Origin: JBBQXY01 sp051004815
GTDB lineage: Bacteria; Chloroflexota; Ktedonobacteria; Ktedonobacterales; Ktedonobacteraceae
Length of the DNA stretch: 62,405 bases
NCBI GenBank assembly: GCA_051004815.1
Contig: JBPCJY010000136.1
Location: 1-62,405 of the forward strand
Direction of reading: 5' to 3'
A model generated the notes under the pieces. The model was not told the DNA's origin. It did no database searches and was given only the letters and a program-made list of their open reading frames with translations. Within the stretch, counting starts at the first letter, position 1. Every line of letters starts with the position of its first letter. Below, one piece after another: positions 18,021-27,123 of the stretch. Position numbers and translations under genes: made by a program.

Positions 18021-18194
18021 TAGTTTTTCTCAATCGCCAAAAAATCGGTGAAATAATAGCTTGTTAATTCACTTGAATACTGTTATTATTCGTCAGTATA
18101 TACTTGAGGTATAGCAAGCACAGGCCTTGTGTCTGCAATAGGAAAAGAGCGCGGAGGCCTGCAACAGTTGCCACATTACAAGGAGGTATCAACA

Positions 18195-19214
18195 GTGATT
18201 TGTCCCCGTTGTCAAAACCAGGTAGCTGATGGGATCAAGTTCTGCCCATCCTGTGGATCACCCATGCCGACAGGCCAGACCCCACCACAGCAGCCACAAC
18301 ATCCCTACGGTGCGCCTCCTCCACAAGGGCAGTATGGTGTACCACCACAGGGACAATATGGCACACCACCACCCCAGGGTGCCTATATTCCGCCTAACCA
18401 GTATGAAGAATATGCCAACAGCATGTTTGGAAACGCAGTACCAAAAGCAGAGTTGCACAATCCTAAAGGCCCCCTCAAGGTGGGCGATATGACCATCACT
18501 ATCGATGGTGAGCTGGTACCCGTAGTAGATATTATGCTGGGCAATCAGCTTCCCATCTATTTCGAGCATCATATTCTGCTCTGGAAGCATCCAGGCGTAC
18601 AAATCGGCTTCAAATCCGTTAAAGGGATGGCCAAACGCTTCTTCGCGGGACTGCAAATCTTCATTAGCGAGGCACAAGGCCCTGGCAATATTGCCTTCTC
18701 GCGTGACTCGGTCGGCCAGATCGTAGCCTTGCGCTTGCAGCCGGGGCAGATGGTCGAGGTGCGCGAGCATCAATTCCTGGTCGCTACTGGCAATGTTGAT
18801 TACGGCTTTACCTTTATGCAAGGGGCCGCCAACATTTTATTCAGTCGCACTGGCCTGTTCATCGACCAGTTCACCGCTCGTGGCAGTGAAGGTATGGTGC
18901 TGCTGCACGGCTACGGCAACGTGTTTGAGAAGATGTTGGCTCCCGGCGAAACCCTCGACATCGAGCCAGGTGCATGGCTCTGGAAAGACCCGTCGGTGCG
19001 CATGGAAGTAACCACGGTCGCGGGTTCACAGCGCGGTGGTGGTATTTTCGGGGCAATTGGTGGGTTGGTCGCTGGTGCCTCCATCATCCTGAACCGCTTT
19101 ACCGGACCTGGGCGCATCGGTATTCAGTCCATGACCTACCATCCACCGGCAGCAGAGGGAGCGCAACAGTCTGGGGGCCAGAGTAACATCAACCTTGGAC
19201 AACTTTTCAGCTAG
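18195..19214 (+). CDS. zinc-ribbon and AIM24-family protein
   Basis: A zinc ribbon (CPRCQNQ...FCPSCGSPMP, residues 3-27) is followed by a Pro/Gln/Tyr-rich linker with repeated QYGxPPQG units, then an AIM24-type beta-sandwich from about residue 100 to the end. Several Gly-rich turns (FSRDSVGQIVAL, LLHGYGNVFEKM, GPGRIGIQSM) match that family. I place the start at the GTG at 18195, which has AGGAGG eight bases upstream; this removes 22 unlikely residues from the longest frame. AIM24 is mitochondrial in yeast; the bacterial role is not known. The A+T-rich stretch before it may hold the promoter. Confidence 0.82.
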   Translation: MICPRCQNQVADGIKFCPSCGSPMPTGQTPPQQPQHPYGAPPPQGQYGVPPQGQYGTPPPQGAYIPPNQYEEYANSMFGNAVPKAELHNPKGPLKVGDMTITIDGELVPVVDIMLGNQLPIYFEHHILLWKHPGVQIGFKSVKGMAKRFFAGLQIFISEAQGPGNIAFSRDSVGQIVALRLQPGQMVEVREHQFLVATGNVDYGFTFMQGAANILFSRTGLFIDQFTARGSEGMVLLHGYGNVFEKMLAPGETLDIEPGAWLWKDPSVRMEVTTVAGSQRGGGIFGAIGGLVAGASIILNRFTGPGRIGIQSMTYHPPAAEGAQQSGGQSNINLGQLFS

Positions 19215-19233
19215 CACTCACCCGTTTTTGCCA

Positions 19234-19290
19234 AAATCACTAACAACGCCCTGGTCAAGCGATGCTTGACCAGGGCGTTGTTAGTGATTT
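19234..19290. terminator. bidirectional terminator shared by convergent genes
   Basis: A near-perfect inverted repeat: AAATCACTAACAACGCCCTG pairs with CAGGGCGTTGTTAGTGATTT, and the pairing continues inward through GTCAAGC and its complement around a short loop. It stands between the plus-strand AIM24 gene and the minus-strand MEDS gene. Its right arm contains the MEDS stop codon (19281-19283). Confidence 0.85.
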
Positions 19291-19928
19291 CCACGCTCTT
19301 TTTCGCGGTTGATGCGCAGAATCTTGAGCATGTACTGTTCCGAGTTGAGATAATACGGGTTGCGCTTGATGTATTTTCCAACAACGGAAATAGGATGCAG
19401 TTTGAGCAACTCTACCACCAATGTAGGCAATAATTTCCCATGATCGTAATGCATCAAAGCGATAATTGGCGCATTTTGAAAGGTGAATACGGCATCCGAA
19501 GCGGCTTCATATTTCAAAATCTGTTCTGAGGTCGCGATATCTTTAGCCAGCCAGCTCATATCAATCGAGATGCGTACCGCATGCCAACCTTCGCGTAGAG
19601 CTTGCGCTATAAACGTCTGATGGGACGAGAGTAAGAAATAAGGATCGAAACGTTTGCCATTCGCCAGGAACTGTGCACGCTCTTCAATAAGCACTAATTG
19701 GCCCGATTCGAGCAGACCCTCCACGTCAACCTGTAACTTTTGCAGTTCTTCGCGCAACTCCTTCACCTGGGCAGGGGCAGCAACGAATAGACATTTCTCA
19801 GAGAGTGAGAGTCCCACACGCATTAAACGCGCCGTCACGCCAGGTATTTCTACCACCTTGCTATATAGTTGACAGATATGCGAGCCGGGTGGAATACGCT
19901 CAGTTTTACCTTCAACACTAAGATCCAT
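19281..19928 (-). CDS. MEDS-domain protein
   Basis: The 215-residue product matches the MEDS sensory domain (named after methanogen and DcmR regulators): PGSHICQLYSKVVEI near residue 16, then the helix-rich LMRVGLSLSEKCLFVA, and a RecA/KaiC-like core with ILKYEAASDAVF. These domains occur alone or joined to histidine kinases and are thought to sense small molecules. No output domain is attached. Its start overlaps the preceding membrane-protein gene by 11 bases, so it is the third gene of a Nudix-membrane-MEDS operon. Confidence 0.75.
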   Translation of the reverse strand: MDLSVEGKTERIPPGSHICQLYSKVVEIPGVTARLMRVGLSLSEKCLFVAAPAQVKELREELQKLQVDVEGLLESGQLVLIEERAQFLANGKRFDPYFLLSSHQTFIAQALREGWHAVRISIDMSWLAKDIATSEQILKYEAASDAVFTFQNAPIIALMHYDHGKLLPTLVVELLKLHPISVVGKYIKRNPYYLNSEQYMLKILRINREKERGNH

Positions 19929-20259
19929 GTCTACCTCCGCTTATATTGCTAGCTTCGGCAGCTCTGCGCCTTTGACGAATACGGGCAGATTGATTATTCA
20001 CAATCACAGCCAGTAAGCCCAGGCCACCGAAGATGAAGAATCCTGAAAAAAACGCGAACAGAAAGAGCATGGCTACCCTTTGCAAGGAAAAAGGAGAAGA
20101 GGTAGCAGCCAGTGCCACTGGACATAACGACAGGAACAGTGGGAACACTATCATCCAGGCCAACAAGACACGCAAGCTTTGTTTGAGCGTAAGAGCTTCC
20201 TCCCCGCTATAAGGAAAAAGCAGACGGCGGAAAAGCGAGTAGCGCGGCGAGTTTTGCAT
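19918..20259 (-). CDS. small two-span membrane protein
   Basis: 113 residues with two hydrophobic segments (about 30-52 and 62-86), a basic N-terminus and a strongly basic cytoplasmic tail (RIRQRRRAAE). No family is recognised. It starts four bases after the Nudix stop codon and overlaps the MEDS gene by 11 bases, so all three are translated from one message. Confidence 0.65.
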   Translation of the reverse strand: MQNSPRYSLFRRLLFPYSGEEALTLKQSLRVLLAWMIVFPLFLSLCPVALAATSSPFSLQRVAMLFLFAFFSGFFIFGGLGLLAVIVNNQSARIRQRRRAAEASNISGGRHGS

Positions 20260-20263
20260 ACCT

Positions 20264-20788
20264 TTACTTCTGTCCTTCCTTGCGTTGATACTCTAGCCAA
20301 CGTTGCAATACGTCCTCAGCCTGATAAAGGATATTGACCTCGTTCTGATAACTCAAACGGCGGCACGCTTCAGAAAGCGGAAACCATGCTACCAGGTCAT
20401 ATTCTTGATCGTGTAAAGCGGTATCTCCACCAATAGCCTCCAATAAGAAATGGCGCACTTGCTTCTGATACCGCACCTGCTCGCGCACAAACGAGTAAGA
20501 GATACTGCCGATATAGGCAATCAAACGGACAATCAGTCCAGTCTCCTCCCGCACTTCACGGAGCGCAACTTGCTCGATGGTTTCGCCTGCTTCAGGTGTT
20601 CCCTTGGGAAGTGTCCAGATGCCGGGATGACTGCGCCCCACAAGAGCTACTTCCACGGCCAGACCACCATTCTGGCCCACTGCTTGTTCATCTGCTGTGA
20701 AGTTGCTGCTATCGGTAGAGCGCAATGGAACAAGACGAAAAGCTACCCCTCCTGCCGAATACGCTCGTATTGTCCTATATCGCTCCAT
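20264..20788 (-). CDS. Nudix hydrolase
   Basis: A 174-residue Nudix enzyme cleaving a nucleoside diphosphate linked to another moiety. The Nudix box is complete, starting at GTPEAGETIEQ and ending REVREETGLIV near residues 64-86, with the metal-binding Glu residues present. The preceding SHPGIWTLPKG and a later KQVRHFLLE support the fold. The exact substrate is unknown; diadenosine polyphosphates or modified NTPs are possible. First gene of the small operon that runs into the membrane and MEDS genes. Confidence 0.88.
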   Translation of the reverse strand: MERYRTIRAYSAGGVAFRLVPLRSTDSSNFTADEQAVGQNGGLAVEVALVGRSHPGIWTLPKGTPEAGETIEQVALREVREETGLIVRLIAYIGSISYSFVREQVRYQKQVRHFLLEAIGGDTALHDQEYDLVAWFPLSEACRRLSYQNEVNILYQAEDVLQRWLEYQRKEGQK

Positions 20789-20880
20789 ATCTTCCGCTTG
20801 CCCTCTCTATACCACCTTGCTGAATTTGTTACCCACACTATACAACATCTGACCGTGGGGTACTCTACTTAAAAGAATGT

Positions 20881-20900
20881 GGCGCGACCACTGTCGCGCC
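20881..20900 (-). terminator. hairpin downstream of the UroD-family gene
   Basis: GGCGCGAC and GTCGCGCC form an 8-bp G+C stem with a four-base loop. On the minus strand a T-rich ATTCTTTTAAG follows. It lies about 65 bases past the stop codon of the UroD-family gene. Confidence 0.55.
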
Positions 20901-20966
20901 GCACAAGGTGATTGCACCATCGTTATTGCTCCATCGAAAAGAGTATAGCGAATGGCGCATGGAGTG

Positions 20967-21956
20967 TCAAGATAAAGCGCGACGAAGGGCTTCCAGGTTC
21001 TTGGTGGGCGTCTCCGGCGGTATCGAACAGCCAGGAGCGAGCAGGAAGTGTTTGCCGTCCGTCAACTCAATTGCTCGCGCAACCTCTTCGCGCACCTGTT
21101 CTGGTGTGCCATTTTTAAGCGTGGTTTTCTGACTGATACCACCCATCACAGCTTTCCCCGCGCTCCTCTTGCCCTGGCGCAGGTCGGGATTGCCCGGCGC
21201 GTTCGCGTCCCAATTGATGGCTTGCACAGGATACGATGCTAACTGGTCGAAGTATATCTGTGTCCCGCAATTGTGTAGGATATTGAACTTGCTACGACTC
21301 TTGATGGCATCCAGGAACTCCAGATCGTACTGTTCGCCAAATTCGCGGTACTGGTCAGGAGTAAGCATGCTTGCGCTGGCCCAACCATTGGTGGCGTAGA
21401 AAATGCCGCTCGCCCCCTGCTCCATACAGGCAATAGCAAAGGCTGTAAACGTCTCGGTAATGACACGCAAGGCGGCATGCATAGCAGCACGGTCTTCACG
21501 TATCGTCTGCATCACCGGCTCAGCTTTATTGCCAGCCAGATACATCGCGACGCCCAACGGGCAGAAAATAGTTTGCGTAAAGTAGGCATCATAGCCGATA
21601 GCATGATTGATGAGTTGTAGGGAGCGCAACTGTTCGCCCAACACACCACGGTCTGCCTCCAGTGGCCGGATGCGCTTCCAATCCGCCGCAGTTTTAATGG
21701 GCGTATCCTCAAACACAGGTGCTTTATATGGTTCGCCAGACGGGCGCACTTTGACGCCCCACCCTTCGACATGATAGCAGGCACGGGGATTGACTTTCAT
21801 ATAATCCCAATCGTAGCGCATGAAATTTTCGACCATGGCTTCAGCCATGGATTGCATTCCCCATTCACGCGTAAAATCGTGTCCCCACATACTGGCGGGA
21901 ATACGATCAACCGGATCGCCTCGCAGCGCGGCATCAACACGTTCCTTTTTATTCAT
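20967..21956 (-). CDS. uroporphyrinogen decarboxylase (URO-D) family protein
   Basis: A 329-residue TIM-barrel protein of the URO-D family. The opening MNKKERVDAALRGDPVDRIP is characteristic of family members outside classical HemE, many of which are corrinoid or methyl-thiol methyltransferases. Other family features are FSGIFYATNGWAS-like residues near 185, FNILHNCG near 230 and the C-terminal LLAPGCSIPPETP. No other haem-synthesis gene is nearby, so haem synthesis is doubtful. The peptidase gene ends 17 bases beyond its start on the same strand, so the two could be co-transcribed. Confidence 0.8.
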   Translation of the reverse strand: MNKKERVDAALRGDPVDRIPASMWGHDFTREWGMQSMAEAMVENFMRYDWDYMKVNPRACYHVEGWGVKVRPSGEPYKAPVFEDTPIKTAADWKRIRPLEADRGVLGEQLRSLQLINHAIGYDAYFTQTIFCPLGVAMYLAGNKAEPVMQTIREDRAAMHAALRVITETFTAFAIACMEQGASGIFYATNGWASASMLTPDQYREFGEQYDLEFLDAIKSRSKFNILHNCGTQIYFDQLASYPVQAINWDANAPGNPDLRQGKRSAGKAVMGGISQKTTLKNGTPEQVREEVARAIELTDGKHFLLAPGCSIPPETPTKNLEALRRALS

Positions 21957-21973
21957 AGCTATCCTTCCTTCAA

Positions 21974-23947
21974 TTACTTCACATTTATGTCAAGCTGATA
22001 GTGAGCTACCTGGGTTGTCTCAGCCGCGTAGGCGGAAACGATCAGCAGCAAGCGAGTCACGTCCGCACCAAATTTGGGGATAGTCAGCAACCCCTGGCCA
22101 GTGGCAAGGTCAACCGGCACAGTGCTAACCGTAAACTGTGACCCGTGATAGAGCAACGCCTGTACATTGAAACGCTCCGGCAACACATTGTTTGAGCGTA
22201 TAAAACCATTGCTTACCCAGCCATTATCGGTCGTCAGCGCGTCCTGGAAATGTATTTCAGGAATACTGACGTGGTCAATGGCGAAGCCTTGTAAGTTGAC
22301 CGCTTCATCCGTCACTTCTTCAAAACGGAGCTGTATTTTCTTGCCGATATAGGGGCTGAGATCAACGTGCTCTTGCACCCATTGCGGCGTACTGCTCCCA
22401 CCACTTACGCCCGTATAGCCGTTGCCCCAATTCGCGCCATTGGGATTGCTATTCGTCGTAAAGTGTCCTTTCAACGTTGTCCAATTCGCGCCATCCGTCG
22501 AAACCTCAACAAACGCGTAGTCGTAATCGCGCTCCAAATCAAACCATGCCGCGAACTGCAATGTCGCACGTTTTCCTTTGACCTGTGTCAGATCAAAGCT
22601 GCGTGTCAGCGTACTATCCATATTGTCGTAACGATTGCTCCACCATTCGTTGGTGGCCATATACGGTTCGTTTTGGATAATACGTACCAGGGCATCCCCT
22701 TTGAGACTGATCGTCAGGGTGCCATGATGGATTGTTGGCTGTATATTGTAGTACTCAGCCGCGTACTGATGCACCGTATCGCTCTCGGAGATGGGATAGC
22801 TGCTAAAGGCACGTTGGGGCGTCAAGCCGAGCGATGTACTGCCAGCATAGCCATATGCACCATCGCCAATACTGGCATCCGCGACATAATTGGCAATATA
22901 CCACTTCTGTAATACATCGAAAAAAGTATCCGTGTAGCCATGTTTTGCCAGAACATGGTTAAAGTTATCCGGCGGAGCAGCGGGATCGTGCAACAACTCT
23001 TTCAGGATGCTATAGCCGCCATAATGCGTGGCGAAATAGTCCATAAAGAGGTACCCTGCTCCATAGTGCGCACTATCCGTGCTGATATCGTCAGACCAAT
23101 CATTCAATTGGGTATCAGGCGTCTGCAAAAAGCTTTGGTCCAGCCCACCCACAGGATAGCCATTGATGTGTTGCGCTAGCACCGACATACCTTCATTCGT
23201 CCAACTCAGATCAACGGGATGCTGGTACCAGTGAATCATGTGTTGAAATTCGTGGGCGAGCGTGCTGTTATAGTCGGGGCTACCAGGAAGCGGGCCATCC
23301 AGGCTCACATAGAACATTTCGCGTTCATTGCTAAAGGGATTGACGCTCGTCGGATACTCGTCCTGTGCGGTGAAGTAACCGCCAACATTGTTGCCCAGGC
23401 CCACGGCGTTCAAAATGGTCAAGTGTACATCATCGTCAATGCCGGGCGACCATTCGCTGCCAAAGGTAGCACGATCAGTAGAATAAATCTTGCTCTCGAA
23501 GACATTGGCCGAGGACTGGAGCGCACCAAGGTTAACCGGTTGTCCGTCTTCAACATACATGTAGACATGGGCGGTGACATAGACCAGTTTCGCGCTAATG
23601 CGGCTATAGCGACGTGTGTCCTGGTTGCTGATCCAGAAAGCATCTTCCTTGCCCGCGTGGGCATTAAGGGGTGTTGTGCGCCCGACACGAGGGATAGGTG
23701 TCGTCGTATGCAGTTTGAGTCGCTGCGCCAGGCTATACGGGTCACGCACGGGATGCGGCGTCAGCAACAGCATCTGCTCAGTCTGCAACAGGCTTTGTAA
23801 GCTCTCCGGTGCCGGGGCGGACAGGATACCATTCGTTGCAGTGGTAGGTGTCGGCGTCACCGATACTTTTAGCTGATTTCCCCCCAATGCACACGAGGAT
23901 AACAACAAGACACAGATCAGGAACACGTACAGCCTGCGCACCATCAT
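21974..23947 (-). CDS. secreted lipoprotein metallopeptidase
   Basis: 657 residues. A signal peptide ends in LLSSC (Cys near 18), marking a lipoprotein. The catalytic region has HEFQH near residue 233, an HExxH zinc site, followed by WTNEGMSVLAQ with the probable third ligand Glu; this resembles M6/M30-type peptidases. Beyond about 400 lies a beta-rich part with FDLTQVKGKRATLQFAAWFD and DGANWTTLKG, as in immune-inhibitor-A-like proteins. The ATG overlaps the response-regulator stop codon by 4 bases, tying secretion of this enzyme to the upstream two-component pair. Confidence 0.83.
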   Translation of the reverse strand: MMVRRLYVFLICVLLLSSCALGGNQLKVSVTPTPTTATNGILSAPAPESLQSLLQTEQMLLLTPHPVRDPYSLAQRLKLHTTTPIPRVGRTTPLNAHAGKEDAFWISNQDTRRYSRISAKLVYVTAHVYMYVEDGQPVNLGALQSSANVFESKIYSTDRATFGSEWSPGIDDDVHLTILNAVGLGNNVGGYFTAQDEYPTSVNPFSNEREMFYVSLDGPLPGSPDYNSTLAHEFQHMIHWYQHPVDLSWTNEGMSVLAQHINGYPVGGLDQSFLQTPDTQLNDWSDDISTDSAHYGAGYLFMDYFATHYGGYSILKELLHDPAAPPDNFNHVLAKHGYTDTFFDVLQKWYIANYVADASIGDGAYGYAGSTSLGLTPQRAFSSYPISESDTVHQYAAEYYNIQPTIHHGTLTISLKGDALVRIIQNEPYMATNEWWSNRYDNMDSTLTRSFDLTQVKGKRATLQFAAWFDLERDYDYAFVEVSTDGANWTTLKGHFTTNSNPNGANWGNGYTGVSGGSSTPQWVQEHVDLSPYIGKKIQLRFEEVTDEAVNLQGFAIDHVSIPEIHFQDALTTDNGWVSNGFIRSNNVLPERFNVQALLYHGSQFTVSTVPVDLATGQGLLTIPKFGADVTRLLLIVSAYAAETTQVAHYQLDINVK

Positions 23948-24675
23948 TTCTCCCCATCCAGTTCTTTGAAACGATAACCGACGCCGCGCTCGGTCAAGAT
24001 ATATTTGGGATGCGATGGGTCTTTCTCAATTTTCTGGCGCAGGTAGGTGATGTATAGACGCAGGTAATGCGCCTCGTCGCGATATTCGCGCCCCCATACT
24101 TTAGAGAGTAACGTTTCATGCGTCAATAAGCGGCCCGCGTTATTGACCAGGTGATAGAGCAAGCGATACTCTGTTGGGCGCAAAACAACTTTTGCGCCGC
24201 GCACGATAACCTCGCGACGGCTAAAATCAATTTTCAAGTCGGGATCAACTACAATTTCGGTCTTACGAGCGGGCGCGGGCATCAACGAACGCCGTAACAA
24301 GGCACGGATGCGCAACAGCAATTCACGCGGACTGAATGGCTTCGCGATATAATCATCGGCCCCCAGGCCCAGGCCGCGAATACGATCCTGCTCATTTTGG
24401 CGCACAGTCAGCATAATGACCGGCACCGTTGACACCTCGCGAATGGCACGCAGGGTCTCGAAACCGTCCATTTCCGGCATCATAACATCAAGCACTACCA
24501 GGTCTGGTAGATTTTCGCGCAGTTGATCGAGAGCCTCTTGCCCATTGTTAGACTCAAGGACACGATAGTGCTCAAGTTCCAGGTTCATACGGACAAAATC
24601 GCGGATGCGCGGCTCATCATCGACGATTAAGATCGTCATGTCGCGCTCATCGAATGCATCTTTCTCCATCATCAA
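23944..24675 (-). CDS. OmpR/PhoB-family response regulator
   Basis: 243 residues: a receiver domain (ILIVDDEPRIRDFV, phospho-acceptor Asp in LVVLDVMMPEMDGFE near 61, conserved Lys in DDYIAKPFSPREL) and a C-terminal winged helix (RPTEYRLLYHLVNNAGRLLT, VWGREYRDEAHYLRLYITYL). The ending YILTERGVGYRF is typical of the KdpE/PhoB group. It overlaps the kinase gene by four bases (ATGA) at its start and the peptidase gene by four bases at its end. Confidence 0.93.
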   Translation of the reverse strand: MMMEKDAFDERDMTILIVDDEPRIRDFVRMNLELEHYRVLESNNGQEALDQLRENLPDLVVLDVMMPEMDGFETLRAIREVSTVPVIMLTVRQNEQDRIRGLGLGADDYIAKPFSPRELLLRIRALLRRSLMPAPARKTEIVVDPDLKIDFSRREVIVRGAKVVLRPTEYRLLYHLVNNAGRLLTHETLLSKVWGREYRDEAHYLRLYITYLRQKIEKDPSHPKYILTERGVGYRFKELDGEK

Positions 24676-26288
24676 AACACCACCATTGGCAATTGTGCTT
24701 TCTCCACCCGCGGTAAACTGAATGAAAATATCGAGCCTTCGTGCAAGGCACTTTCCACCCAGATATGACCACCATGCGCCTCGACAATAGCACGGCAGAT
24801 ATAGAGGCCGAGGCCCGCACCCGGCGTTGTCTGTGCCATACCATGCCCCACGCGGTGGAAACGATTAAAAATATGATCCTGGTCACGCAGAGAAATACCC
24901 ATACCGGCATCACTCACACTGACAATCACCTCATCCCCCGTGGCATGGCAGGCAACGGTGAGAATGCGTTGACGGGGCGAATATTTCATAGCATTATCCA
25001 ATAAATTCTGCAATACCTCTTCAATCCTATCGCGATCGGCCATCACCGTCGGCAAATTGGGCGGAATGTCCAGCGTCACGCTAAAGCCTGGATTCTTTGC
25101 CTGTTGACGCCGTACCACCGTCTCCACCAGGTGCGACAGGTCTAATGGCACGACCTCCATCTGCAAACCGCCAGCCTGGATACGCGAGGCGTAGAGCAAA
25201 TTGCCTACCAGCTTGTTCAAACGATCAGCCTCTTCCTCGACCGCGACCAGGCGTACACGCAATGCTTCCGGCTCAAGCATAGCATCGGTGCGGGCCAACG
25301 TTGAAGCATAGCCCTTAATGATGGCTATCGGCGTCTGCAATTCGTGCGAAATGACTGAGATAAACGTTGAGCGTTGCTCCTCTTGCTCACGTTCGCGTGT
25401 AATGTCGCGCACATTGAGAATGCCATTCATAGGTTCACCCCGCGCCGAACGGATACAGGAAGCCGTCACGCTGACATCGAACCGTTGCCCATCGCGTGCC
25501 GAGATCATCATCTCACGATTGACCACACTCTGTCCCGCGAAAGCCTGCAACAAGGGCGAACCGTGCAGCCCCACCTCGTTGCCCTGACGGTCTCTAGGGC
25601 GCAATACTTCATAGTAAAAACGTCCCAGTACCTCACTCTCGTGCCAACCCGTCAATTGCTCCATAGCGGGATTAAAGTCGATAATGCGCAGCGCATTATC
25701 GACCATCAAAATACCTTCCGCGCTGTGTTGGAAGATAGCCGCTAAGCGACTCTGCTCTTTGACCAGCGACTGCGATTTCAAGGTAGAGCGCAGGCCAGCT
25801 GCCAATTGAGCCATAAATAGACGCAGCATCCACTGTGCATCTTGCGTTGCTTCGCCCACTCCATTCTCCCCGCGCCCCACACTTTTTTCAAAGCATGAAT
25901 GTACCCCCGCCGGACGTATAGTATGCAGTACACCAAGCATACCCGCATGGTCATGTACAAAGAGCGAACAACGTTCCATCTCCAACTCTCCATCGTCCTC
26001 TTCCTCGTGGAGACCCAGTTGCGCGACCAAACTCGCTGGCAAGGCAGCTTTGACGAGCAGGTATTTGGTATTGGGTTGTGTACTGCTCTGAGCATGGGCC
26101 AAAAGCGGTGCGAGTAGCGCGGCACTGAGGCGATAAAGCGTATATTCCGAGCTACTCTGCGGGTCAAACGCCTCGTTTGAGACAACAAAGACACCCGCCT
26201 CACCACACAACAACCGAATTGCGCTGCCAATGAGGATGGTCAACTGATCATGCAAATCCTCTGTTTGCAGCGTTTGGGACCAGGACAT
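24672..26288 (-). CDS. PAS-domain sensor histidine kinase
   Basis: The start is set at 26288 because GGAGC lies seven bases upstream and the longer frame would run into the divergent trmD start. The 538 residues comprise an N-terminal GAF-like region, a PAS domain (about 185-295, IFQHSAEGILMVDNAL), the phospho-acceptor H-box VISHELQTPIAII near 310, and a full ATPase domain with DNAMKYSP, DAGMGIS and GAGLGLYICR. There is no membrane span, so it senses inside the cell. It is coupled to the response regulator by an ATGA overlap. Confidence 0.92.
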   Translation of the reverse strand: MSWSQTLQTEDLHDQLTILIGSAIRLLCGEAGVFVVSNEAFDPQSSSEYTLYRLSAALLAPLLAHAQSSTQPNTKYLLVKAALPASLVAQLGLHEEEDDGELEMERCSLFVHDHAGMLGVLHTIRPAGVHSCFEKSVGRGENGVGEATQDAQWMLRLFMAQLAAGLRSTLKSQSLVKEQSRLAAIFQHSAEGILMVDNALRIIDFNPAMEQLTGWHESEVLGRFYYEVLRPRDRQGNEVGLHGSPLLQAFAGQSVVNREMMISARDGQRFDVSVTASCIRSARGEPMNGILNVRDITREREQEEQRSTFISVISHELQTPIAIIKGYASTLARTDAMLEPEALRVRLVAVEEEADRLNKLVGNLLYASRIQAGGLQMEVVPLDLSHLVETVVRRQQAKNPGFSVTLDIPPNLPTVMADRDRIEEVLQNLLDNAMKYSPRQRILTVACHATGDEVIVSVSDAGMGISLRDQDHIFNRFHRVGHGMAQTTPGAGLGLYICRAIVEAHGGHIWVESALHEGSIFSFSLPRVEKAQLPMVVF

Positions 26289-26383
26289 AACAGGCTCCAC
26301 TAGATAGGCATCACCAGTAGGAACGACTTGCCAGATAGAAGCAACGATGCTATTGTAACACACATATGGAAGAGGGAACATCT

Positions 26384-27115
26384 ATGCATTTTGATATTTT
26401 TACACTCTTCCCTGGCATGTTCCAGGGACCTTTGACAGAAAGCATCCTCAAACGCGCTCAGGAGCGCGGGTTGCTTAGCATCGCCTTGCATAATATTCGC
26501 GATGCCGCCACAGATAAACATCACATCGTCGATGATTACCCGTATGGCGGGGGCGCGGGTATGATTATGAAACCAGAGCCGATCTTTGCCTCCATCGAGG
26601 CCGTCTATCAAAGTGGCCCCATCATCCTACTCACCCCGCAGGGGCGGCTCTTTAACCAGCACGTCGCCATGGAACTTGCCCAGGAGTCGCGTGTAACTCT
26701 GCTCTGTGGACACTACGAGGGCATTGATGAGCGGGTGCGTCAGCACCTCGTCACGGACGAAATCTCCATTGGCGATTACGTCCTGACCGGCGGAGAATTG
26801 GCCGCGATGATCGTGGTCGATGCCGTCAGTCGCCTCATGCCAGGTGTCCTGGCCGACGATTCCACCCAGGAGGAATCCCATACCAGCGGCCTCCTGGAAT
26901 ACCCACAATACACGCGCCCTCCTGAGTTCCGCGGGTGGCGCATCCCCGCTGTCCTGCTCTCCGGCCACCACGAACAGATCGCCCGTTGGCGACACAAAGA
27001 ATCGCTGCGCCTGACAAGACAACGCCGCCCCGACCTCTTCGCCCAGATAGATGTGAGCAGCAAGCTGGATGTGAAACTGTTGCAAGAGCTGGATACGGAA
27101 GAAAACGCCACCTGA
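26384..27115 (+). CDS. trmD: tRNA (guanine-N1)-methyltransferase
   Basis: Methylates G37 of tRNAs reading CNN codons, preventing frameshifts. The start is ATG 26384, with GGAAGAGGGA upstream; the longer frame adds six unlikely residues. The 243-residue product has the SPOUT signatures GGGAGMIMKPEP, LLTPQGRLFNQ, LLCGHYEGIDERV and IGDYVLTGGELAAM. It stands alone, without rimM, rpsP or rplS around it, and is convergent with the PIMT-like gene (8-base gap). Confidence 0.96.
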   Translation: MHFDIFTLFPGMFQGPLTESILKRAQERGLLSIALHNIRDAATDKHHIVDDYPYGGGAGMIMKPEPIFASIEAVYQSGPIILLTPQGRLFNQHVAMELAQESRVTLLCGHYEGIDERVRQHLVTDEISIGDYVLTGGELAAMIVVDAVSRLMPGVLADDSTQEESHTSGLLEYPQYTRPPEFRGWRIPAVLLSGHHEQIARWRHKESLRLTRQRRPDLFAQIDVSSKLDVKLLQELDTEENAT

Positions 27116-27123
27116 ACAGGAGA

